From positions 22,185-86,184 of the forward strand of contig JALWJZ010000103.1 in the NCBI GenBank assembly GCA_026996855.1: a stretch of DNA of 64,000 nucleotides. The letters run 5' to 3'. The notes below the pieces were generated by a model. The model was given only the letters and a program-made list of their open reading frames with translations, ran no database searches and had not been told where the DNA came from. Of this stretch, positions 57,046-64,000 are shown piece after piece (within the stretch, counting starts at the first letter, position 1; the number at the start of each line of letters is the position of its first letter). The position numbers were made by a program, and so were the translations under genes. The DNA is from Anaerolineales bacterium (lineage in GTDB: Bacteria; Chloroflexota; Anaerolineae; Anaerolineales; DRMV01).

Positions 57046-57903
57046 TTACTCCGCGTCCAGTGTGGTAAAATGCGGATGGCGGTCGTTCCGCGACGGCTCC
57101 GCCGGAGCCGGGGGACCCACCGGGGTTTCCCCGGCTTTCTTCGCTTCCGTTTCCGCCTCCGCTTTTCCCTCCATGGCCTTCAGGAAGGCTTCCCCCAAAG
57201 GGAGCCCCTTCTTGTCCTCTCCCAAAAGCCGCGCCACCAACTCGCGTTCGGTTGCATTCAGCTGTTGGTACAGCTCAACCAGTTGCTGATAGGCACGAAT
57301 GGCTTGCTGGCGTTTGGCGACAAGTTCTTTCGCCAGTTCAACTTCCAGTTCCTCACGCCGAGCAGCGGCCTCGCCCTGGATACGCCGTAGGGTTAGCTCG
57401 GTTTCAATACGGCGCATCTCGCGGCGACGAATGGTGCCCGGGCCGGTGAGGTGGTAAGTCATTCCTGCCACCACGTTCAGGACACCCAGGGTAGGCACTA
57501 CCCACCAAATAAGCGTCCGCACCAACTCAACTAAGGCCCCGCGCGTTGGGGTGTACAGAAACGTGTCCGCAAGCACAGTCAAATACACCCCTAAGATATC
57601 CAGGACCCACATGCCCAGAGAAATCCAGTCTTGGTACTTCGTGGTGGAGCCGAAAATCCACGCTAGGTTCCAACTAATGGCTCCAATATCCAGGAAGAAC
57701 AGGCCTGCAATGGCAATGACCATGAGGGTGGTGTCGTTTCCCGGAAGGCTATGCATCAAAAGGTCGTAGGAGCGCCAGGCGGTGAAGATGGTCGCGATCC
57801 CGGTTACGACGGTGACAATGACGTCGCCCAGAGTGATGCCCCCGTGGTCCGTGCGCAGGTCGGGAAACATCTTTTCGAAAAGGGAGAAACGTCGCTCGGC
57901 CAT
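57046..57903 (-). CDS. Membrane protein with C-terminal coiled coil, hypothetical
   Basis: ~4 TM helices then long charged helix. Confidence 0.75.
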   Translation of the reverse strand: MAERRFSLFEKMFPDLRTDHGGITLGDVIVTVVTGIATIFTAWRSYDLLMHSLPGNDTTLMVIAIAGLFFLDIGAISWNLAWIFGSTTKYQDWISLGMWVLDILGVYLTVLADTFLYTPTRGALVELVRTLIWWVVPTLGVLNVVAGMTYHLTGPGTIRRREMRRIETELTLRRIQGEAAARREELEVELAKELVAKRQQAIRAYQQLVELYQQLNATERELVARLLGEDKKGLPLGEAFLKAMEGKAEAETEAKKAGETPVGPPAPAEPSRNDRHPHFTTLDAE

Positions 57904-57906
57904 GGC

Positions 57907-58431
57907 TCAACCTCCCTGGTTGGGATTTGGCTTCAGGCTTTCCCGGTACTGCCGGAGGCGGAAGCCCAGGTACAGGCTCCCCGCGGCCCACAGTACCGCC
58001 GGAGCCAGGGCCACAGCCTCCGGCGCGATTTGCCAGGCCCAAACCAACGCCTGGGTACCGAACCAGAGACCCAGGCCCGTCGCGGCCAGCACCCCCCAGC
58101 GCGTTCTGGGTATCCGCCACGCCAGGTACCCGCCTGCGACGAAAGCCAGTACAGGCAAACCCGCCAGGGCATACTCGGCCTGGCCGGGTGCGGTGCGGAA
58201 CACGGTCACCACGGCCTGCACCGCTGCCAGGGTTCCCCATGCCCAGACCGCCACCGCACCTGCCCGAAGCGCCCAGGGTATGGCGACCAGAACCGCATAC
58301 ATCGCGCCCAGCACCAGGTCTCCCAGGAACCGGGCCAGGTTTCGCAGGGCTTGAAAGGTTTTGGAAGGCCAATGGTCTCGTCGTGGTTCCACGCCGATCA
58401 CTCCCTCACCCTCAAAAAGGAATGTCATCAT
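57907..58431 (-). CDS. Polytopic membrane protein, hypothetical
   Basis: Hydrophobic segments; operon position. Confidence 0.65.
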   Translation of the reverse strand: MMTFLFEGEGVIGVEPRRDHWPSKTFQALRNLARFLGDLVLGAMYAVLVAIPWALRAGAVAVWAWGTLAAVQAVVTVFRTAPGQAEYALAGLPVLAFVAGGYLAWRIPRTRWGVLAATGLGLWFGTQALVWAWQIAPEAVALAPAVLWAAGSLYLGFRLRQYRESLKPNPNQGG

Positions 58432-58447
58432 CTGGCCGTCACCATCC

Positions 58448-58666
58448 TCACAGCAAACGTGGTTGGCGGCTGACCAGGTACCAGACATTGGTGTGGGCGT
58501 TGTCCCGGACGTCGAAGTAACAGTCCACCAGGCCCAAACGGGCCGCCAGATAAGCGGTGGCCAGGGAGAAGCCCGCTTCCACGATTTCCCGGTTGGTGCG
58601 TTCTCCCTGAGCCAGGAAGTCCAGAAGCCGCTGCAATTCCCGTTTGGCCTCCCTTGACAAGTTCAT
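58448..58666 (-). CDS. Small hypothetical protein
   Basis: 72 aa; overlaps the next gene start. Confidence 0.6.
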   Translation of the reverse strand: MNLSREAKRELQRLLDFLAQGERTNREIVEAGFSLATAYLAARLGLVDCYFDVRDNAHTNVWYLVSRQPRLL

Positions 58667-58941
58667 GCCTCTCCCTCCGCCAGGGCCACGAACCATTGCC
58701 CGTTCCGATGGGCCAGGTACAACCCTTTCTCAGGGGTGGGGATGTACCGGGTACCCTGGGCCTGTCCAAAGGACAGGGCATAGGGGAGATGCCGGGCGTC
58801 GAAGTCCCTGGGCGGTGAGACCTCGGCAACGCGGAACCGGCCGCACTCCAGGCGCATCATCCTTCCCTTCTGGGCCAGGTCCCGCCATTTGCGCAGCAAA
58901 GACCGGTTCTGCAACCTGGGCCACAACGGATTGACCGCCAT
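58663..58941 (-). CDS. Hypothetical protein
   Basis: 92 aa; ATGA-type overlap. Confidence 0.6.
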   Translation of the reverse strand: MAVNPLWPRLQNRSLLRKWRDLAQKGRMMRLECGRFRVAEVSPPRDFDARHLPYALSFGQAQGTRYIPTPEKGLYLAHRNGQWFVALAEGEA

Positions 58942-59168
58942 TACATCCTCCGCGGGTCGTGGACTTCGAAATCCACACGACGGGGCGGGGTGAGGCCGCC
59001 GCCGCAGATGCACAGGGGCCATGCTTCGAAGGTTGCCCGTACCCGCAGGCCCTGGCGGGCCAGAGCCACCGCCCACGCCAGGGGGACCGGTTCTCGGAGC
59101 CACCCCCGCACCCCGCCACAGCGAGGGCACAGCACCACAGGCACCGGTCGGTGATGGTGAACCAGCAT
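58941..59168 (-). CDS. Small CxxC-containing hypothetical protein
   Basis: CPRCGGVRG...CICGGGLTPP. Confidence 0.6.
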   Translation of the reverse strand: MLVHHHRPVPVVLCPRCGGVRGWLREPVPLAWAVALARQGLRVRATFEAWPLCICGGGLTPPRRVDFEVHDPRRM

Positions 59169-59452
59169 CACACCGCCTCCGCTAACGGCAGCACCAACTG
59201 GTTGGCCAGCACCTTGCTTCGTCGCGGGAAGACCTCGCCTTCCCAATCCTGCAAGCCCTTGCGCAGGGCGTATTCCACCATCCAGGTCTCGGCCATCTCA
59301 CGGGTGTTTTCCAGGGCGCGAGCCAGGCCCACACCGTGGTTGGCCCCGCCGCAGATGCACTCGCATTCCGGGTGCTGGGCGTTGTAGCACTTGGCATCGC
59401 AACGCCCGACCACACCGCTGGACGTGCGCACTTCGATGAGCACGGCCATCAC
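59168..59452 (-). CDS. Cys-rich small protein
   Basis: CDAKCYNAQHPECECICGGANHGVGLARALENT. Confidence 0.65.
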   Translation of the reverse strand: MMAVLIEVRTSSGVVGRCDAKCYNAQHPECECICGGANHGVGLARALENTREMAETWMVEYALRKGLQDWEGEVFPRRSKVLANQLVLPLAEAV

Positions 59453-59859
59453 ACCGCCTCCGGCTCGGTCAGGACGTATTCGTACCGGTCTTCGTCGAAG
59501 TGCATCAGGCCGGTACCCGCCCGCATCAGACGCAGGTCTCGGGGCACGGCCACGGTCGCGGGAACAACGGAAAAGCCGCGCCCGGCCAGGATGGAACGCA
59601 CGCAGTCCAGGGCCGAGTGCGCGGCTTTCACCTTCTTTTCGTCCGTAAAGCCCACCATGGTGGCGGCCCGGAAGAGCCAGTAGTGGGCCAGGCCGTCGCG
59701 AATCTGAAAGGCCCGGACCTCGCCGTAAACGATGGGCACACCATGGGGGCCGCGCTCTTCATGGGAGACCAGGGAGAGATACACGGGCAGGGCAGGGTCG
59801 GCGTGGGTCATGAAGTCCTCCAGAGAGTTGTAGCCGATGAAGTAAGCCGTCCGTTCCAT
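59449..59859 (-). CDS. Hypothetical protein, first gene of right-arm operon
   Basis: 136 aa with GGAGGTG RBS. Confidence 0.65.
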   Translation of the reverse strand: MERTAYFIGYNSLEDFMTHADPALPVYLSLVSHEERGPHGVPIVYGEVRAFQIRDGLAHYWLFRAATMVGFTDEKKVKAAHSALDCVRSILAGRGFSVVPATVAVPRDLRLMRAGTGLMHFDEDRYEYVLTEPEAV

Positions 59860-59898
59860 CGCCACACCTCCGGGAGGAGGGACTCCCCGGCCCCCTGG

Positions 59899-59978
59899 AA
59901 AAACTCGGCACCCCAGAGGACCGGGGTGCCTGTAGTGTAGCACGAGTTTCAAATTCAGTCAAGAGTATTTGAAACTCG
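59899..59978 (-). promoter_or_regulatory. Promoter (TTGACT-N17-TACACT) with 12-bp inverted-repeat operator and downstream leader hairpin plus T-tract
   Basis: IR 59943-59954/59967-59978; -35 59957-59962; -10 59934-59939; hairpin 59907-59930. Confidence 0.8.
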
Positions 59979-59984
59979 GGGCCT

Positions 59985-60009
59985 AAAAAAAGCGGCCTAA
60001 TTAGGCCGC
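59985..60009 (-). terminator. Intrinsic terminator of the right-end regulator gene
   Basis: Minus strand GCGGCCTAATTAGGCCGC followed by TTTTTTT. Confidence 0.8.
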
Positions 60010-60027
60010 AATTATCGCGGTTGGCTT

Positions 60028-60597
60028 TCACTGGTGCCGTAACTTTGAAAGGGAAGGATGTTTCAGCAATTTGGGGCGTCCCTCTTCATCTAAAAGAGGA
60101 ATTCCTGAACGCACCCCAAACCGCTTACGTAAATGATGAATGCTGGCTAAGTAGGCCACATCTGCTTCATTTACAATTTTTCGACTTCCGCGTCCTTTAC
60201 CTTCATCCAAAACGCGGACCAGGCCGCGCTTTGCCCAAACATGCACAGTTTGAGGCAACAGACTATATTTTCGGGCCGCCTCACTTATGGAAATCCCCAC
60301 CCCTTCCAAATCTTTGAAGGCAACCCGTTCAATTTGGGCCAGGCGGCGGTTCAACTCGAACACATCCCCTTCGTGCTCGTGTTCGCCGTTGCCTGTGGCC
60401 TGGTTTTCCAGGCCGTTTTGTCTCTGGCCGTTTTCCAGCATGACCACCTGTCCGTCCTGTACGGCTACCAGGATGCCTCCTTCGGGGGAAATGCCTGCCA
60501 TAACCTTACCCGATTCAGCCCATTGGCGCAGAGTGTCTTCGGGAAGTCCCGTTCGTCGGGCGGCTTCGGGAAGAGGAACCAAAAGCGGCATAGGCAT
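60028..60597 (-). CDS. Putative DNA-binding regulator with two MerR/HTH_17-like helices
   Basis: LPEAARRTGLPEDTLRQWAESGKV and ISEAARKYSLLPQTVHVWAKRGLV. Confidence 0.7.
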   Translation of the reverse strand: MPMPLLVPLPEAARRTGLPEDTLRQWAESGKVMAGISPEGGILVAVQDGQVVMLENGQRQNGLENQATGNGEHEHEGDVFELNRRLAQIERVAFKDLEGVGISISEAARKYSLLPQTVHVWAKRGLVRVLDEGKGRGSRKIVNEADVAYLASIHHLRKRFGVRSGIPLLDEEGRPKLLKHPSLSKLRHQ

Positions 60598-60656
60598 CGC
60601 TCACCTCCGTCGGTGCGGGGGAACCGGGGATGGTCCCCGGCCCCCGCTGGTTCAGG

Positions 60657-60744
60657 CGGAGGGAGCGGGATTCGAACCCGCGGTGGGCCCGAGGCCCACA
60701 GGGGATTTCAAGTCCCCCGCCTTCGTCCACTCGGCCATCCCTCC
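60657..60744 (-). tRNA. tRNA-Ser(UGA)
   Basis: GGAGGGATGGCCGAGTGGACGAAGGCGGGGGACTTGAAATCCCC, long variable arm, GCGGGTTCGAATCCCGCTCCCTCCG. Confidence 0.95.
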
Positions 60745-60810
60745 GGGGGTTTATTTTAGCCGATTTGCCCGGCCTTGCCTATATGCAAAAACAGAACTCT
60801 GGGACAGACG

Positions 60811-60959
60811 TTTTGCATGTTCGAACAAAGACTCACACAGAGCCACGGAGAACACGGAGTATTTGCTGGAGAGATCAAAATTTTCGCTGTGTTCTCTGTG
60901 CCTCGGTGAGAAAATGCCACGGCTTTTGCCGCTTTTGTTGGATTTTGAAAGACGCGTGA
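60811..60959 (+). repeat. Dispersed hairpin repeat, copy 3
   Basis: CACAGAGCCACGGAGAACACGGAGTATTTGCTGGAG...TTCTCTGTGCCTCGGTGAG. Confidence 0.85.
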
Positions 60960-61078
60960 CTCTGGAGGGCGCAAGGCGAATTTCGACCAACGCACCTGTA
61001 TAATGCAACATACCCCGTCACCGTTGCGGCGGTAAAAACCTGACTCGATTTTCTCGACTTGCCCCAGGAGTTCCTACC

Positions 61079-61768
61079 ATGTTTTCCCTGAAACCCCTGT
61101 TTGCCCGTTTGCCCATGGCCCGCTCCACCCGGGCCTACGCCTTCGGCCTGGAGCGCCTGCCGCCCCTGCCCCCGGGTCCGGTGCTGGACCTGGGCGCGGG
61201 TCAGGGCTACGGCACCGCCTTCCTCAGCCGCGCGCTGCCCCAACGGCAGGTGGTGGGGGTGGACATCACCTACCAATGCCTCAAGCCCCAACGGCTGGCA
61301 TTCGGCCCGCGGCGCCCCTGGTTCGTGCAGGCCAGCGCGCCCTATCTTCCCTTTCGTGCTTCCGCCTTCGCCCTGGCCACCGCGGTGATGACCTTCCACT
61401 GCCTCCCGGAGCCGGAACGGGTGTTTCGGGAGGTCTTCCGGGTGCTTCGGCCGGGCGGCGTTTTCCTGCTGGCCGACGTGGATGGTCGGCATTGGATTGC
61501 CCCCTGGTTCGAGCGGGTGGAACATTGGTTCGGCATCAGCCCTTTGACCCGGGCCTATCCCCCGGAGGAAATCGAAGGGCTGGCTCGCGCAGCCGGGTTC
61601 CTTCCCCCGAAAACGGCCCGACGAAAGGCGCGCGGTTTCATGGTGTGGTATTTCTTGCAAAAGCCGGGGGCTTCGGGCGGAGAAAGCCCATCCCGGACCG
61701 CGCGCGTGGCCGAGGCTTACGAAAATTCTGGCGAAGGCAGGGCCTCGGCCACCACTTCCAGCACGTAA
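61079..61768 (+). CDS. Class I SAM-dependent methyltransferase
   Basis: VLDLGAGQGYGTAFLSRALP; VMTFHCLPEPERVFREVFRVLRPGGVFLLADVDG. Confidence 0.88.
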   Translation: MFSLKPLFARLPMARSTRAYAFGLERLPPLPPGPVLDLGAGQGYGTAFLSRALPQRQVVGVDITYQCLKPQRLAFGPRRPWFVQASAPYLPFRASAFALATAVMTFHCLPEPERVFREVFRVLRPGGVFLLADVDGRHWIAPWFERVEHWFGISPLTRAYPPEEIEGLARAAGFLPPKTARRKARGFMVWYFLQKPGASGGESPSRTARVAEAYENSGEGRASATTSST

Positions 61769-62982
61769 CGCACGGGGAGGCGCCAACCCTTTCGCCACAA
61801 ACCCCGCTCCAGATGCAACGCGCAGCCGGGGTTGGCCACCACCAGCAGGTTGGGGTCGGCGCGGGCCACGTCTTCCAGTTTGGCTTCCAGCATGTCCAGG
61901 GCCATGCGGGGCTGGGTCAGGCTGTACACCCCTGCGCTGCCGCAGCACCGGTCGGGGTGCTCCAGTTCCACCAGGGTCAGGCCGGGGATGCGGCGCAAGA
62001 TCGCCCGGGGTGGCTCCTTCACCCCCTGCACATGGCGTAGATGGCAGGAATCCACGTACACCGCCCGGTAGGGGCCGATGGGCTTCAGGGGGAGGGGCCG
62101 CCAGTGGCGGGCCACGAACGCGGTGGCATCCTCCACCATGACGGAAAACTGCCGCGCCCGGTCCTCCCAATGGGGGTCCTGGGCAAACAGGCGGGGATAC
62201 TCCTTCAGCATCGCGCCGCACCCACCGATGTGGTTCACCACCGCCTGCCAGGGGCCGCTTTCCAGAACCTGGATGTTGCGGCGGGCCAGTTCCCGAGCGT
62301 GTTCGGGGTCGCCGGTGTGGTAGGCCACCGCGCCGCAGCAGGTCTGTTCCCGGGGGATGTGCACCTCAAAGCCCAGATGGCGTAAGACTTCCAGGGTGGC
62401 CCGATTGGCCCGGGCGTAGAAGGCGTCCTGCACGCACCCGGGAAACAGCGCCACCGTGCCCCGCTTTTCCCCATAAGGCGAAAACACCCCGTAGGGCGTG
62501 AAGGGGATTTGCACCCGATGGGCCGCGGCGGTTTCGGCGAACACGGCCAGCCCCGGTCGCAACCCGGCCAGCCACGCGGCCAGGCGCGTCAGCCCCAGGG
62601 CCTGGGCCGTGCGCCACAACAGGGCCAGGACGCGCAAGCGGGTGGGATAGGGCAGGAGGCTCCGAATCAGGAGGCGGCGCCACCTGGCGACCGGCGCCGG
62701 GGCGGGCATCACCCTTTCCAGGCGGAGCCGGAAGGTTTCCCAGATTTCCCCATAAGGCACGCCCGAAGGGCACGCCGCCTCGCAAGCGCGGCAATCCAGG
62801 CAGCGGAGCAGGTGCGGCGCGGCTTCTTCCAGGGGCAGACGCTCCTGGGCCACGGCCTTCATCAGGGCCAGCCGACCCCGCGGGCCTTCCGTCTCCTCCA
62901 GGGCCACCGCATACGTGGCGCAGGATTCCAGGCACAGGCCGCAGTGAATGCACTTTTGCAGGTCCAGGTCCAAAAGGTTCAT
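61717..62982 (-). CDS. (Fe-S)-binding protein, GlcF/glycolate oxidase iron-sulfur subunit-like
   Basis: CIHCGLCLESCATY; CLDCRACEAACPSGVPYG; CCG motifs; PDRCCGSAGVYSLTQP. Confidence 0.9.
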   Translation of the reverse strand: MNLLDLDLQKCIHCGLCLESCATYAVALEETEGPRGRLALMKAVAQERLPLEEAAPHLLRCLDCRACEAACPSGVPYGEIWETFRLRLERVMPAPAPVARWRRLLIRSLLPYPTRLRVLALLWRTAQALGLTRLAAWLAGLRPGLAVFAETAAAHRVQIPFTPYGVFSPYGEKRGTVALFPGCVQDAFYARANRATLEVLRHLGFEVHIPREQTCCGAVAYHTGDPEHARELARRNIQVLESGPWQAVVNHIGGCGAMLKEYPRLFAQDPHWEDRARQFSVMVEDATAFVARHWRPLPLKPIGPYRAVYVDSCHLRHVQGVKEPPRAILRRIPGLTLVELEHPDRCCGSAGVYSLTQPRMALDMLEAKLEDVARADPNLLVVANPGCALHLERGLWRKGWRLPVRYVLEVVAEALPSPEFS

Positions 62983-63003
62983 GGGTTCATAGGTGGGGAA
63001 GGG

Positions 63004-64000
63004 TCAGGCTTCCTGCCATTCCAGTTCGTACTCGCCTACGTACACGGTATCGCCGGGCTGCACACCGGCCTCCCGCAGCGCGTCCGCGATGCCCAACGCG
63101 TGCAAAATGCGCTGGAAGCGGCGCACGGATTCGGGGTATTCCCAGTAGGTCATGGCCGCGGCCCGCTCCAGGGCCTTGCAGTGCACCCGGAAGCCGTCCT
63201 CCACCCGCTCGATGGTGAAGGCCCGGGGGTCTTCCTCGGGGCGATACACCGGCAGAGCCTCTTCCTCGATGGCCGGAGGCGGCGTTTTCTCCAGCAACTC
63301 CGCGGCCTTCCAGAGCACCTTTTTCACGTTCATGCCCGTCAGGGCCGAGATGGGGAAGACTTCGTACCCCAGGGCGCGCAGGGCCTTTTCCACCCGGGGC
63401 CACTTTTCCTGAACCTCGGGCAGGTCCATCTTGTTCAGGGCCACCACCTGGGGCTTTTCCCCCAGACGGGGATCGAACAGGGCCAGTTCGGTGTTGATTT
63501 GGTGAAAGTCGGCCACGGGGTCGGGGGAAAGGCCGTCCAGGAGATGGATGAGCACCCGGGTGCGCTGGATGTGCCGGAGGAAATCGTGGCCCAGCCCCAA
63601 CCCTTTGTGCGCGCCCTCGATGAGGCCGGGGATGTCGGCCAGCACCAGGGTGCGCCCGTCGTCCAGCACGGCCACGCCCAGATGGGGCACCAGAGTGGTG
63701 AAGGGGTAGGGGGCAATCTTGGGTTTGGCGTGGGTCACCCGGGAGAGGAAGGTGGATTTGCCCGCGTTGGGCACGCCCACGATGCCCACATCGGCAATCA
63801 GGCGCAGTTCCAGGCGAAGCCGGCGCTTTTCGCCGGGTTCGCCCCGCTCGGCCAGCCGCGGGGCCTGCCGACGGGAGGACTTGAACCGGGCATTGCCCCG
63901 CCCGCCCCGACCACCCCGGGCCAGGAACTGGTGGTGGCCCGGCTCGGTCAGGTCGCCCAGGAGTTCGCCGGTGTCTGCGTCGTACACCAGGGTGCCGGGG
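63004..64000 (-). CDS. obg: Obg-family GTPase (5' end outside window)
   Basis: [48 protein letters not shown]-terminal OCT domain. Confidence 0.96.
   Translation of the reverse strand, partial: PGTLVYDADTGELLGDLTEPGHHQFLARGGRGGRGNARFKSSRRQAPRLAERGEPGEKRRLRLELRLIADVGIVGVPNAGKSTFLSRVTHAKPKIAPYPFTTLVPHLGVAVLDDGRTLVLADIPGLIEGAHKGLGLGHDFLRHIQRTRVLIHLLDGLSPDPVADFHQINTELALFDPRLGEKPQVVALNKMDLPEVQEKWPRVEKALRALGYEVFPISALTGMNVKKVLWKAAELLEKTPPPAIEEEALPVYRPEEDPRAFTIERVEDGFRVHCKALERAAAMTYWEYPESVRRFQRILHALGIADALREAGVQPGDTVYVGEYELEWQEA

Larger units (their letters stand above)
31823..60716. mobile_element. ~28.8-kb element integrated in tRNA-Ser(UGA), carrying Tad-pilus, ATPase, replication and partition modules
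   Basis: 64-bp tRNA direct repeat at both ends; tyrosine integrase at left end; accessory gene content absent from flanks. Confidence 0.9.

Noticed and set aside
61717-61768. 52-bp convergent overlap of the methyltransferase and GlcF-like genes as a possible antisense regulatory site
   Set aside because: Short convergent overlaps are common; no further signal

Overview
64-kb, high-GC window that reads like a thermophilic Chloroflexota-type chromosome (lineage inferred only from gene content). The core includes a metF-like 3' end, hppA, a xanthine dehydrogenase plus BMP-family nucleoside ABC transporter locus, a 2014-aa alpha-2-macroglobulin-like lipoprotein, speD/bpsA (branched polyamines), trmFO, an ADP-forming acyl-CoA synthetase, rlmN, a SRAP protein, two glycosyltransferases, gltX, a GlcF-like Fe-S protein and obg. 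Between gltX and an intact tRNA-Ser(UGA) lies a ~28.8-kb integrated element (about 31823-60716). It is bounded by a 64-bp direct repeat of the tRNA-Ser 3' part and has a tyrosine integrase at its left end. It carries: (i) a compact secretin-less Tad/Flp pilus operon, translationally coupled to a VirB4/HerA-like ATPase that contains a ~330-aa Ser/Thr/Gly/His-rich insert; (ii) a phage/plasmid-type replication protein whose gene contains an exact 11-bp-period GTGAC iteron array beside an AT-rich stretch; (iii) a ParA module beside a second exact 11-bp-period array (CTAAGCG) that looks like a centromere; (iv) promoter-proximal hairpin+T-tract leaders and tandem covarying hairpins; (v) many small uncharacterised ORFs. 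No canonical relaxase or capsid genes were recognised, so the element is a candidate new Tad-pilus-based integrative/mobilisable replicon. All functional calls come from reading sequence and motifs; no database search was run.
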